Shown one piece after another: positions 10,916 to 19,113 of a stretch of 64,000 nucleotides of DNA (positions are counted from its first letter, which is position 1; each line of letters opens with the position of its first letter). The stretch spans positions 186,001 to 250,000 of the forward strand of contig NZ_JAMBNS010000001.1 in assembly GCF_023715225.1 (NCBI RefSeq), in the 5' to 3' direction. The notes under the pieces are model-generated. The model ran no database searches. It was not told where the DNA came from and saw only the letters and a list, made by a program, of their open reading frames with translations. The translations under genes and the position numbers were made by a program. The DNA is from Robertmurraya korlensis (GTDB taxonomy: Bacteria; Bacillota; Bacilli; Bacillales; Cytobacillaceae).

Positions 10916-10993
10916 ATGGAAAAGCTAGCAAAAATACTTCTAATCCTTTGTGGAATCTTTGTGTTTATAGGAATTTTTTATTTAGTCTTTTAA
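10916..10993 (+). CDS. putative 25-residue single-helix membrane peptide
   Basis: This short frame begins with ATG seven bases after a perfect AAAGGAG site (10902-10908). It encodes 25 residues: a charged start (MEKLAK) followed by one hydrophobic helix rich in Ile, Leu and Phe, ending at TAA (10991-10993). It lies 12 bases after yshE, and its stop overlaps the start of the operon terminator hairpin. Translation signal, placement and composition support a real small membrane peptide, but I recognise no family and cannot assign a function. It could be an accessory peptide of the DUF350 protein. Conservation has not been tested. Confidence 0.55.
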   Translation: MEKLAKILLILCGIFVFIGIFYLVF

Positions 10994-11020
10994 AATCGCC
11001 TTTTACAGGCGATTTTTTTT
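10992..11020 (+). terminator. terminator of the polX-mutS2-yshE operon
   Basis: Arms AAATCGCC (10993-11000) and GGCGATTT (11008-11015) with a 7-base loop are followed by an uninterrupted T-run. Confidence 0.9.
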
Positions 11021-11070
11021 GTCGTAGGACAACTAATTACATCCATAAACATATACTAGGAGAATTTAAA

Positions 11071-11099
11071 TTGTCACAGATAATTCACTATATTATAAT
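11071..11099 (+). promoter_or_regulatory. sigma-A promoter of lcfA
   Basis: TTGTCA (11071-11076) and TATAAT (11094-11099) are 17 bases apart. The predicted start is near 11106, about 47 bases before the lcfA ATG. Unlike the fadR promoter, no TGAATGA/TCATTCA palindrome is visible here. Confidence 0.7.
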
Positions 11100-11152
11100 T
11101 AAGGTGAGTAATCAGAAATTTTTATACAATTTCTTTATAGGAGGGATGGAGA

Positions 11153-12856
11153 ATGAGTGAACATAGGCCGTGGCTGGCTAATTACCCAGAGGAAATACCT
11201 GCTACCTTAACGTATAAGTCGGAACCTGTTCAAACCTATTTGACGAACGCAGCAAAGGAGTTTCCTAATAAAGCGGCTATTCATTTTATGGGCAAGGAAA
11301 TGAGCTATGAAACCTTACATGAACATGCCAGTAAGTTAGCTTCTTATTTACAAAAGCTCGGATTAGAAAAAGGAGACCGAGTCGCAATCATGCTTCCAAA
11401 TTGCCCTCAAGCTGTTATTTCGTACTACGGAATTTTATTAGCCGGAGGAGTTGTGGTACCTACAAACCCATTGTACACAGAAAGAGAAATTGAATATCAA
11501 ATGAAGGATTCTGGTGCAAAAGCCATTGTCACACTAGATATTTTATTTCCGCGTGTCAGCAAAGTATTCACACAAACTAATTTGAAACATATTATTGTAA
11601 CCGCTATCAAGGATTATCTACCCTTCCCAAAAAATCTCATTTATCCATTTATCCAAAAGAAACAATATGGAATTACCGTGTCTGTTAAGCATGAAGGATG
11701 TCATCACTTATTAACAGAAATTATTAAGCAGTCCAATCAAGAGATAAAAAGCTTTTCAGTCGATTTTGACGAAGATCTTGCTATTATTCAATATACAGGT
11801 GGAACGACCGGAGCTCCTAAGGGGGTTATGCTGACTCATAAGAACCTTGTTTCAAATGCAGCGATGAGTAATGCCTGGTTATACAAATGCAAACGAGGGG
11901 AAGAAATCATTTTAGCCATTATTCCATTTTTCCACGTGTACGGCATGACTGCCATCATGATTCTTTCCGTCATGCAAGGACAAAAGATGGTCTTGCTTCC
12001 GAAGTTTGATCCAGAACAAACATTAAAAACGATCGAGAAACAAAAGCCAACTTTATTTCCAGGAGCTCCGACCATTTATATTGGTTTGTTAAATCATCCA
12101 GACCTTACTAAATATGACCTTTCTTCCATCGATTCGTGTATCTCAGGCTCCGCTCCTCTTCCAGTAGAGGTACAGGAGAAATTTGAGGAAATAACGGGTG
12201 GTAAGTTGGTGGAAGGCTATGGGCTGACAGAATCTTCACCAGTGACTCATTCCAATTTTTTATGGGATCGTCCAAGAATAAAAGGAAGTATTGGGGTGCC
12301 ATGGCCAGATACAGATGCGGTCATTTTATCTTTTGAAACTGGAGAACCATTACCACCTGGTGAAATTGGTGAGATTGCTGTAAAGGGACCACAGGTCATG
12401 AAGGGATACTGGAACAAGCCTGAAGAGACCGATCAGGTGTTAAGAGATGGCTGGCTTCTTACGGGAGATTTAGGGTATATGAATGAAGAAGGCTATTTCT
12501 TTGTGGTTGACCGTAAAAAGGATATGATTATCGCGGGTGGATTTAATATTTATCCAAGAGAAATTGAAGAAGTCATGTATGAGCATCCTAGTGTACAAGA
12601 GGTTGTTGTTGCTGGAGTTCCCGACCCATATCGGGGGGAGACGGTAAAGGCATATATTGTGTTGAAGGAAAGTGCTACAACTACTGAGGAAGAGCTGAAT
12701 GCTTTTGCGAGAAAACATCTTGCCTCCTATAAGGTTCCTAGAATGTATGAATTTCGATCAGAACTTCCAAAAACAGCAGTGGGGAAAATTTTGAGGAGAG
12801 CATTAGTTGAAGAAGAAAAAAAGAAAAGAGATGACGATCAACAGAAACAGGCTTAA
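11153..12856 (+). CDS. lcfA: long-chain-fatty-acid--CoA ligase
   Basis: This enzyme activates long-chain fatty acids to acyl-CoA with ATP at the inner face of the membrane, the first step of beta-oxidation. The 567 residues show adenylate-forming superfamily motifs: the P-loop YTGGTTGAPKGVMLTH near residue 221, YGLTESSPV, GWLLTGDLGYM, and the C-terminal catalytic lysine in PKTAVGKILRRAL. The length is close to B. subtilis LcfA (560). The ATG follows an AGGAGGG site. It heads the lcfA / fadR-fadB-etfB-etfA island typical of Bacillus, but a terminator separates it from fadR. Confidence 0.95.
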   Translation: MSEHRPWLANYPEEIPATLTYKSEPVQTYLTNAAKEFPNKAAIHFMGKEMSYETLHEHASKLASYLQKLGLEKGDRVAIMLPNCPQAVISYYGILLAGGVVVPTNPLYTEREIEYQMKDSGAKAIVTLDILFPRVSKVFTQTNLKHIIVTAIKDYLPFPKNLIYPFIQKKQYGITVSVKHEGCHHLLTEIIKQSNQEIKSFSVDFDEDLAIIQYTGGTTGAPKGVMLTHKNLVSNAAMSNAWLYKCKRGEEIILAIIPFFHVYGMTAIMILSVMQGQKMVLLPKFDPEQTLKTIEKQKPTLFPGAPTIYIGLLNHPDLTKYDLSSIDSCISGSAPLPVEVQEKFEEITGGKLVEGYGLTESSPVTHSNFLWDRPRIKGSIGVPWPDTDAVILSFETGEPLPPGEIGEIAVKGPQVMKGYWNKPEETDQVLRDGWLLTGDLGYMNEEGYFFVVDRKKDMIIAGGFNIYPREIEEVMYEHPSVQEVVVAGVPDPYRGETVKAYIVLKESATTTEEELNAFARKHLASYKVPRMYEFRSELPKTAVGKILRRALVEEEKKKRDDDQQKQA

Positions 12857-12864
12857 ATCTTTAT

Positions 12865-12890
12865 AGCCGATTCGTCGGCTGTTTATTTTT
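12865..12890 (+). terminator. terminator after lcfA
   Basis: AGCCGA (12865-12870), TTCG loop, TCGGCT (12875-12880), then GTTTATTTTT. It uncouples lcfA from the fadR operon. Confidence 0.8.
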
Positions 12891-12957
12891 GCGAAAGCAG
12901 GCTTGTACAGTCCATTTAGTTATGGCATGATAAAAGTGCAAATAATAAGTGAAATCC

Positions 12958-12986
12958 TTGACAGAATATCGATTACGATCTATTAT
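12958..12986 (+). promoter_or_regulatory. sigma-A promoter of the fadR-fadB-etfBA operon
   Basis: TTGACA (12958-12963), a perfect -35, and TATTAT (12981-12986) are 17 bases apart. The predicted start point falls inside the FadR palindrome. Confidence 0.8.
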
Positions 12987-12989
12987 AAA

Positions 12990-13015
12990 TTTATGAATGA
13001 TGGTTCATTCATAAA
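12990..13015 (+). promoter_or_regulatory. FadR (YsiA) operator at the fadR promoter
   Basis: A perfect palindrome: arms TTTATGAATGA and TCATTCATAAA around a TGGT centre. The core TGAATGA-N4-TCATTCA equals the Bacillus FadR consensus. It covers the transcription start, so FadR should repress its own operon until long-chain acyl-CoA releases it (known for the family). Confidence 0.85.
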
Positions 13016-13047
13016 TGCAATAACCTTCTTGAAAGGAGGGGAATGAT

Positions 13048-13632
13048 TTGAAGAAAGACAAACCAAAGTATCGGCAGATTATTGATGCCGCTGTCATTGT
13101 AATAGCGGAAAATGGGTATCACCAAGCTCAAGTTTCAAAAATTGCCAAACAAGCTGGCGTTGCTGATGGCACCATCTATTTGTATTTTAAAAACAAAGAA
13201 GATATCCTCATTTCTCTTTTTCAAGAAAAAATGGGGGCTTTTATAGAAAAGATTGAGGAGAAGTTAGAGGGAAAGAAAAGCGCAGCAGAGAAATTATTAC
13301 TTATGATCGAAATGCATTTTCGAATGCTATCAAAGGATCGTCATTTAGCTATCGTCACACAGCTAGAATTGCGACAATCAAATAAAGATCTTCGCTTAAA
13401 AATTAATGAGGTATTAAAAGGTTATTTACATGTTGTTGACAATATACTTATTGAGGGAAGAGATTCTGGTGAATTTTCACAAGATCTCGATATTCGCCTG
13501 GCGAGACAAATGATTTTTGGAACAATGGATGAAACTGTTACAACCTGGGTCATGAATGAACAAAAATATGATTTAACAGCACTTGCAGAACCGATCCAGA
13601 AACTTTTAATTAATGGGTGTGGAAAGAGATAA
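13048..13632 (+). CDS. fadR: fatty acid degradation transcriptional regulator FadR (TetR family)
   Basis: This is a TetR-type repressor of beta-oxidation genes whose DNA binding is relieved by long-chain acyl-CoA. The 194 residues have an N-terminal TetR helix-turn-helix (about 8-54, with VSKIAKQAGVADGTIYLYF as recognition region) and a C-terminal ligand domain. The TTG start (13048) is supported by an AAAGGAGGGG site; an ATG five bases upstream is out of frame. The gene is first in an operon with fadB, etfB and etfA, and its own promoter carries a perfect operator palindrome, so it is autoregulated. It is unrelated to E. coli FadR, which is a GntR-type protein. Confidence 0.93.
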   Translation: MKKDKPKYRQIIDAAVIVIAENGYHQAQVSKIAKQAGVADGTIYLYFKNKEDILISLFQEKMGAFIEKIEEKLEGKKSAAEKLLLMIEMHFRMLSKDRHLAIVTQLELRQSNKDLRLKINEVLKGYLHVVDNILIEGRDSGEFSQDLDIRLARQMIFGTMDETVTTWVMNEQKYDLTALAEPIQKLLINGCGKR

Positions 13633-13661
13633 TCATTATATACGAATAAGGGGGAGAACTT

Positions 13662-14435
13662 ATGGGTTTTCTGCATTGGTCTCATGAAGAGTTCATTGCA
13701 ACAATTAAAATTGAACGTCCTCCAGCTAATGCGTTATCATCTCAGGTGTTAAAAGAACTTTCGGATATTCTTGATGAAATTGAATTTCATCAAGAGATCC
13801 GAGTCATCGTATTGCGTGGTGAGGGAAGATTTTTCTCAGCAGGGGCAGATATTAAAGAATTTACAACCATTTCAACAGGAGAGGATTTTGGCAGTCTTTC
13901 CACTCTTGGTCAAGATTTGTTTGAACGAATGGAACGTTATCCAAAACCAATTATTGCTGTAATCCATGGGGCCGCTTTGGGCGGGGGACTTGAGCTAGCG
14001 ATGGCCTGTCACTTTCGAATAGTAACTCAAAATTCAAAGCTTGGCTTACCGGAGCTTCAACTTGGATTAGTACCTGGTTTTGCGGGTTCGCAACGATTAC
14101 CAAAATACGTTGGAACCGCTAAAGCAGCAGAAATGTTATTTACAAGTGATCCAATCACGGGAGTAGAAGCGGTTCAATGCGGACTAGCAAATCATGCTTT
14201 TACGGAAGAAGAGCTGTTAGGGAAATCCTATAAAATCGCAAAAAAGATTGCTAAGAAAAGTCCAATAGCACTTAGAGCAGCAATTGAACTTCTTAATTAT
14301 GGAAAAACAAATGAGTTTTATTCAGGCGTTAAAAAAGAAGTTCAGCTATTTGAAAAAGTATTTCTATCTAAAGACGGACAAGAAGGAATATCAGCGTTCC
14401 TCGAAAAAAGAGAGCCAAAGTTTACAGGGGAATGA
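13662..14435 (+). CDS. fadB: enoyl-CoA hydratase
   Basis: It hydrates trans-2-enoyl-CoA to 3-hydroxyacyl-CoA in beta-oxidation. The 257 residues are a single crotonase domain. Visible are the oxyanion-hole region RFFSAGADIKEF, the GGGLELAMAC segment with the first catalytic Glu, and LPELQLGLVPGFAG with the second, corresponding to Glu144 and Glu164 of rat mitochondrial hydratase. Both acids are present, so hydratase activity is expected rather than another crotonase reaction. It starts 29 bases after fadR with a GGGGGAG site and corresponds to B. subtilis fadB (ysiB). Confidence 0.93.
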   Translation: MGFLHWSHEEFIATIKIERPPANALSSQVLKELSDILDEIEFHQEIRVIVLRGEGRFFSAGADIKEFTTISTGEDFGSLSTLGQDLFERMERYPKPIIAVIHGAALGGGLELAMACHFRIVTQNSKLGLPELQLGLVPGFAGSQRLPKYVGTAKAAEMLFTSDPITGVEAVQCGLANHAFTEEELLGKSYKIAKKIAKKSPIALRAAIELLNYGKTNEFYSGVKKEVQLFEKVFLSKDGQEGISAFLEKREPKFTGE

Positions 14436-14535
14436 CAATAAGCTCACAGCTATTGCTAAGTGGGTTTCTATTTTCGCTTAAATTTTCTTAATCTTTAGAA
14501 CCAATTAAATGTTTAGATATATAGGAGGGGAACTT

Positions 14536-15309
14536 ATGAATATCTATGTGTTGTTAAAAAGAACGTTTGATACGGAAGAGAAAATAACGATTGCTGGCGG
14601 AAAAATTAGTGAGGACGGTGCTGAATTTATCATCAATCCGTATGATGAATATGCAGTTGAAGAAGCAATCCAAGTTCGTGATGCACATGGTGGTGAAGTA
14701 ACAGTTATATCTGTTGGTAGTGAAGAATCGGAGAAACAGCTTCGGACTGCTTTAGCAATGGGAGCAGATAAAGCGGTACTCGTGAATATTGAAGATGATG
14801 TTGAAGCTTCTGACCAGTATACAACTGCCAAAATCATTGCCCAATACTTAAAAGATCAAGAAGTTGATTTAATTATCGCTGGAAATGTAGCTATTGATGG
14901 TGGATCAGGTCAGGTCGGCCCACGTGTGGCAGAATTACTTGAAATCCCTTATGTAACCACTATTACCAAGCTAGAGATACAGGGGACAAAAGCGACAGTT
15001 GTTCGCGATGTTGAAGGTGATTCAGAAGTCATTGAGACCTCTCTTCCACTATTAGTAACGGCACAACAAGGATTAAACGAACCAAGATATCCTTCTTTAC
15101 CTGGAATTATGAAGGCCAAGAAAAAACCGTTAGAACAGTTAGAATTAGATGATCTCGATCTTGAAGAAGACGATGTTGAGGCTAAGACGAAGACCATTGA
15201 AATTTACTTACCACCTAAAAAAGAAGCAGGTAAGGTGTTAGCAGGTGACTTGAACGATCAAGTTAAAGAGCTTGTAACTCTTCTTCATACAGAAGCAAAG
15301 GTAGTGTAA
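14536..15309 (+). CDS. etfB: electron transfer flavoprotein beta subunit
   Basis: EtfB pairs with EtfA to carry electrons from acyl-CoA dehydrogenases toward the quinone pool. The 257-residue protein has the ETF beta fold, with VLLKRTFDTEEKI at the N-terminus and the conserved GNVAIDGGSGQVGPRVAELL segment split around the AMP/FAD interface. An AGGAGGGG site 6 bases before ATG 14536 fixes the start; the open frame extends nine codons further but covers that site. The 100 bases after fadB show no terminator, so it is read from the fadR promoter. Confidence 0.95.
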   Translation: MNIYVLLKRTFDTEEKITIAGGKISEDGAEFIINPYDEYAVEEAIQVRDAHGGEVTVISVGSEESEKQLRTALAMGADKAVLVNIEDDVEASDQYTTAKIIAQYLKDQEVDLIIAGNVAIDGGSGQVGPRVAELLEIPYVTTITKLEIQGTKATVVRDVEGDSEVIETSLPLLVTAQQGLNEPRYPSLPGIMKAKKKPLEQLELDDLDLEEDDVEAKTKTIEIYLPPKKEAGKVLAGDLNDQVKELVTLLHTEAKVV

Positions 15310-15357
15310 TCATTCTTTTCATACGGGCGGAATTAAATTTTGCAGGAGGGGAACTTG

Positions 15358-16335
15358 ATGGCTAGAAAAGTGTTAGTTTTAGGGGAAGTTAGAGAGGGAG
15401 CATTACGTAATGTATCTTTTGAAGCATTGTCTGCGGGAAAGACAATTGCTGAGGGTGGAGAAGTAGTTGGTGTTTTAGTAGGTGAAAGTGTAAGCGCTTT
15501 AGGACAAGAATTCATTCAACATGGAGCTAGCCGTGTGGTGGTCGTTGAACATGCAGAGCTTGCTCAATATACATCTGATGGTTTTTCGCAGGCATTAATG
15601 GCCGTAATTGAAGAAGAAAAGCCAGAGGGTCTTGTGTTTGGACATACAGCATTAGGGAAGGATCTTTCTCCAAGAATTGCTGGGAAACTGAATTCGGGGT
15701 TAATCTCCGATGCAACAGCGATTGATGTAGCAGGTGGAAATGTTGTATTTACTAGACCCATTTACTCGGGTAAAGCTTTTGAAAAGAAGATAGTGACGGA
15801 TGGAGTTATTTTTGCGACCATTCGACCGAATAACATTCCTGCCCTTCAAAAGGATGAATCACTTTCAGGAGAAGTCAATTCTTTATCGGTCGACATAAAA
15901 GATCTACGTACAATTATTAAAGAGGTTGTACGAAAAGCTAGTGAGGGTGTAGACCTTTCTGAAGCAAAGGTTGTTATTGCCGGTGGACGTGGTGTGAAGA
16001 GTGAAGAAGGCTTTGAGCCTTTAAAAGAACTTGCTACCGTACTTGGAGGAGCAGTAGGAGCTTCTAGGGGTGCATGTGATGCGGAGTACTGTGATTATTC
16101 CTTACAAATTGGTCAAACAGGAAAAGTTGTGACACCAGACCTTTATATCGCTTGTGGAATTTCAGGAGCTATTCAGCATTTAGCTGGAATGTCTAACTCA
16201 AAGGTCATTGTCGCTATAAATAAAGACCCAGAAGCAAATATTTTTAAAGTGGCTGACTACGGAATTGTCGGTGATTTGTTTGAAGTGGTTCCACTATTAA
16301 CAGAGGAATTTAAAAAATTAAAAATCAATGCGTAA
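15358..16335 (+). CDS. etfA: electron transfer flavoprotein alpha subunit
   Basis: EtfA binds the redox-active FAD of the electron transfer flavoprotein and works with EtfB in fatty acid oxidation. The 325 residues have an N-terminal ETF domain and a C-terminal FAD-binding domain with VIAGGRGVKSEEGF, QIGQTGKVVTPDLYIACG and ISGAIQHLAGM. The start at ATG 15358 is set by an AGGAGGGG site at 15344-15351. It is 48 bases after etfB and is followed by a GC-rich hairpin that ends the fad operon. trxA beyond it has its own promoter. Confidence 0.96.
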   Translation: MARKVLVLGEVREGALRNVSFEALSAGKTIAEGGEVVGVLVGESVSALGQEFIQHGASRVVVVEHAELAQYTSDGFSQALMAVIEEEKPEGLVFGHTALGKDLSPRIAGKLNSGLISDATAIDVAGGNVVFTRPIYSGKAFEKKIVTDGVIFATIRPNNIPALQKDESLSGEVNSLSVDIKDLRTIIKEVVRKASEGVDLSEAKVVIAGGRGVKSEEGFEPLKELATVLGGAVGASRGACDAEYCDYSLQIGQTGKVVTPDLYIACGISGAIQHLAGMSNSKVIVAINKDPEANIFKVADYGIVGDLFEVVPLLTEEFKKLKINA

Positions 16336-16340
16336 CGGGC

Positions 16341-16370
16341 AAAGAGCGGTTTAATAGAGCCGCTCTTTCC
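16341..16370 (+). terminator. terminator after etfA
   Basis: Arms AAAGAGCGG (16341-16349) and CCGCTCTTT (16360-16368) with a 10-base loop. The T-tract is short and interrupted (TTTCCGTTT), so efficiency is uncertain. Confidence 0.65.
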
Positions 16371-16470
16371 GTTTGCCTGCTTCTCAAAGAAAGAATATCG
16401 TTTCATAAAATGGGCAAATTACATAAGAAAACAACAGCGAGACATATTATTAGCATCGACTGAAAAACGG

Positions 16471-16479
16471 TGATATACT
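16471..16479 (+). promoter_or_regulatory. extended -10 promoter element of trxA
   Basis: TGATATACT fits the TGn-TATACT extended -10 of sigma-A. The -35 region 17 bases upstream is poor. It lies 71 bases before the trxA start, in the only sizeable gap between etfA and trxA. Confidence 0.5.
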
Positions 16480-16549
16480 GACCTTAGTATTTTACTACTA
16501 AAAGCAATCGAGACTTATTTCTCGAAGCAATACTTAAGGAGGCATGAAA

Positions 16550-16864
16550 ATGGCTATTTCAAATGCTACAGATCAAAACTTTTCAACAGAAACGGGTACA
16601 GGCCTAGTGCTTGCAGATTTTTGGGCTCCATGGTGCGGTCCATGTAAGATGATTGCTCCAGTTCTTCAAGAGCTTGATTCAGAAATGGGAGACAAAGTCA
16701 AAATCGTTAAAATCGATGTTGACGAAAACCAAGAAACTGCAGCAAAGTTTGGAGTAATGAGCATTCCAACACTTCTTATCATGAAAGATGGAGAAGTAAT
16801 TGATAAAGTTGTCGGCTTCCAACCGAAAGAAGCTTTAGAAGAGCGCTTAAATTCTCATCTGTAA
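16550..16864 (+). CDS. trxA: thioredoxin
   Basis: This is the cytoplasmic disulfide reductase, reduced by thioredoxin reductase. The 104 residues are one thioredoxin fold with the redox pair in WCGPC (C29, C32) and the cis-proline loop in SIPTLL. Length and N-terminus (MAISNATDQ) match B. subtilis TrxA. ATG 16550 is chosen because the AAGGAGG site at 16536-16542 is 7 bases upstream; ATG 16544 would be only 1 base away. It has its own promoter and terminator, consistent with an essential, stress-inducible single gene. Confidence 0.98.
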   Translation: MAISNATDQNFSTETGTGLVLADFWAPWCGPCKMIAPVLQELDSEMGDKVKIVKIDVDENQETAAKFGVMSIPTLLIMKDGEVIDKVVGFQPKEALEERLNSHL

Positions 16865-16871
16865 AATGCGT

Positions 16872-16900
16872 AAACCACTCATCTTGAGTGGTTTTTTCTT
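16872..16900 (+). terminator. terminator after trxA
   Basis: AAACCACTCA (16872-16881) and TGAGTGGTTT (16885-16894) form a perfect hairpin with a TCT loop, followed by a T-run. Confidence 0.9.
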
Positions 16901-16981
16901 TTCCAGTGGGCTCCTACTATATATCCCCTCAAAAAAACTTTATAATACAATCAGAGTGTTTTGTAGTTGGAGGTGTACCTT

Positions 16982-18754
16982 TTGAATGAGATGATAAGAA
17001 ATAAACTTGCCTTATTGCCTGATCAACCTGGATGTTATTTGATGAAGGATCGGCAAGGGACAATTATATATGTTGGAAAAGCGAAAGTATTGAAAAATCG
17101 TGTTCGATCGTACTTTACTGGGTCTCACGATGGAAAAACGCAAAGGCTTGTTTCTGAAATAGAGGATTTTGAATATATTGTTACATCGTCCAATATTGAA
17201 GCACTAATTCTCGAGTTAAATTTAATAAAGAAACATGATCCTAAATACAATGTGATGTTAAAGGACGATAAAACGTATCCTTTTATTAAATTAACGGCAG
17301 AAAGGCATCCACGTCTGATTACAACTCGTAAGGTGAAAAAGGACAAAGGGAAGTACTTTGGTCCGTACCCGAATGTGTCTGCTGCGAACGAAACTAAAAA
17401 GCTATTGGATCGTATTTATCCCTTAAGAAAATGCTCCACATTGCCAGATAGAGTTTGCTTATATTATCATCTTGGCCAATGTCTAGCTCCTTGTGTGAAG
17501 GAAGTAAAAGAATCGACTTACAAAGAACTTGTAGAAGAAATTACAAAGTTTTTAAACGGTGGATACCAGGACATAAAAAAAGACCTTACACTTAAGATGC
17601 AAGCTGCTGCAGAAGAGCTTGATTTCGAAAGAGCAAAGGATTTTCGCGATAAAATAGCCCATATAGAAGCAACCATGGAAAAACAGAAAATGACAACCAC
17701 TGATTTTACGGATCGAGATGTTTTCGGCTATTCGGTTGATAAAGGGTGGATGTGTGTTCAAGTATTTTTTGTTCGCCAAGGTAAGCTTATTGAGAGAGAC
17801 TTTTCCATGTTCCCTATTTACGGAGAGGCAGAAGAAGAATTTTTGACGTTTTTAGGTCAATTTTACGATCAATCCAGCCATTTTAAACCAAAAGAGATAC
17901 TGTTACGTGATGAAGTAGACCTAGAATTGGCGGAACAACTCCTACAAACAAAGGTTTTGCAGCCTAAACGTGGACAGAAAAAGGACCTAGTTGAGTTAGC
18001 GACTAAAAATGCAAGCATTGCTCTAAAAGAAAAATTTTCACTCGTGGAGCGAGATGAAGAGAGAACGATTAAAGCAGTCGAGCAACTAGGAGAGCAGTTG
18101 GGAATTTATACTCCACATCGAATTGAAGCATTTGATAACTCAAATATCCAAGGAACTGACCCGGTTTCGGCGATGGTTGTATTTATTGACGGAAAGCCAG
18201 CTAAAAGGGAGTATCGAAAATACAAAATAAAGTCTGTTGAGGGTCCTGATGATTATGAATCGATGAGAGAAGTCACAAGACGGCGATATTCTCGTGTGCT
18301 TAAAGAAAATCTTCCACTTCCAGATTTGATTATGATAGACGGTGGAAAGGGCCATGTCGAAGCGGTAAGAGATATTTTGGAAAATGAACTTGGTTTAGAT
18401 ATTCCGATAACTGGACTTGTGAAAGATGATAAACATAGAACTTCACAGCTATTGTACGGAAAGCCATTAGCAGTTGTTCCGCTTGAGCGGAATAGCCAGG
18501 AATTTTATTTGCTCCAAAGAATTCAAGACGAAGTACATCGATTTGCCATCACGTTTCACAGGCAACTTCGAGGAAAAAACGTATTTCAGTCAATTTTGGA
18601 TGATGTTCCGGGAATCGGCGAGAAAAGGAAGAAGCAATTATTAAAAGCCTTTGGATCAGTAAAAAAAATGAAGGAAGCTAACAAAGAGGACTTTTTATCT
18701 ATTGGACTTCCACAAAATACAGTCGATTTGTTAATGAAAAAATTGCAAGAATAG
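16982..18754 (+). CDS. uvrC: excinuclease ABC subunit UvrC
   Basis: UvrC makes both incisions around DNA lesions in nucleotide excision repair after loading by UvrAB. The 590 residues (B. subtilis 598) contain the N-terminal GIY-YIG nuclease domain (about 12-92, [16 protein letters not shown]), a cysteine-containing segment ([17 protein letters not shown]), a UVR UvrB-binding motif (about 195-230), an RNase H-like second nuclease ([21 protein letters not shown]), and C-terminal helix-hairpin-helix motifs ([13 protein letters not shown]). The TTG at 16982 is chosen for its GGAGGTG site at 6 bases and an N-terminus of the same length as B. subtilis. Confidence 0.96.
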   Translation: MNEMIRNKLALLPDQPGCYLMKDRQGTIIYVGKAKVLKNRVRSYFTGSHDGKTQRLVSEIEDFEYIVTSSNIEALILELNLIKKHDPKYNVMLKDDKTYPFIKLTAERHPRLITTRKVKKDKGKYFGPYPNVSAANETKKLLDRIYPLRKCSTLPDRVCLYYHLGQCLAPCVKEVKESTYKELVEEITKFLNGGYQDIKKDLTLKMQAAAEELDFERAKDFRDKIAHIEATMEKQKMTTTDFTDRDVFGYSVDKGWMCVQVFFVRQGKLIERDFSMFPIYGEAEEEFLTFLGQFYDQSSHFKPKEILLRDEVDLELAEQLLQTKVLQPKRGQKKDLVELATKNASIALKEKFSLVERDEERTIKAVEQLGEQLGIYTPHRIEAFDNSNIQGTDPVSAMVVFIDGKPAKREYRKYKIKSVEGPDDYESMREVTRRRYSRVLKENLPLPDLIMIDGGKGHVEAVRDILENELGLDIPITGLVKDDKHRTSQLLYGKPLAVVPLERNSQEFYLLQRIQDEVHRFAITFHRQLRGKNVFQSILDDVPGIGEKRKKQLLKAFGSVKKMKEANKEDFLSIGLPQNTVDLLMKKLQE

Positions 18755-18756
18755 CA

Positions 18757-18785
18757 TTGTCGTCGCCAATAGGCTGTGCTATAAT
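18757..18785 (+). promoter_or_regulatory. sigma-A promoter of the lysC leader
   Basis: TTGTCG (18757-18762) and TATAAT (18780-18785) with 17-base spacing and a TGC extension before the -10. It starts transcription about 25 bases before the lysine riboswitch. Confidence 0.75.
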
Positions 18786-18818
18786 TAGGAAAATTTTATA
18801 TTAATCACTTAATTGTTA

Positions 18819-18998
18819 AGTGAAGGTAGAGGTGCGAGCACCAATAGTAACAGCTTTGAGAATACTGAGATTCAATGAGAAGCTGTGAAAGGGGATGTTC
18901 GCCGAAGTGGATAGGTCTCTGAATTGCCATATCTGCTGGTCCTGTGTTGAATAAATACTGGATTGTCAAGACTATATGTCTTGGAGAGCTATCTCACT
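18819..18998 (+). promoter_or_regulatory. lysine riboswitch (L-box) of lysC
   Basis: Conserved L-box blocks occur in order: GGTAGAGGTGCGA (18825 onward), GTGAAAGGGGA (about 18886), TCGCCGAAG (about 18899) and TTGGAGAGCTATC (18981-18993). The P1 helix is AGTGA (18819-18823) with TCACT (18994-18998). Lysine binding is known to favour the downstream terminator (19035-19064), lowering aspartokinase II synthesis. Confidence 0.95.
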
Positions 18999-19034
18999 GT
19001 GTATAAGTCCGTATATATGTACGTTCATTCACGC

Positions 19035-19066
19035 AGCCATGAGATATCTCTCATGGCTTTTTTGTA
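19035..19066 (+). terminator. lysine-responsive terminator of the lysC leader
   Basis: Arms AGCCATGAGA (19035-19044) and TCTCATGGCT (19049-19058) are perfect with a TATC loop and a T-run. It sits 37 bases after the L-box aptamer. Confidence 0.88.
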
Positions 19067-19113
19067 TTTTTAAAAAAGCCCATGAAAGAGATGAAATGAA
19101 AGTAGGGGTAAAT

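Noticed and set aside
10948-11160. 70-codon open frame before lcfA
   Set aside because: It crosses a terminator and the lcfA promoter and lacks a ribosome binding site; it is a chance frame.
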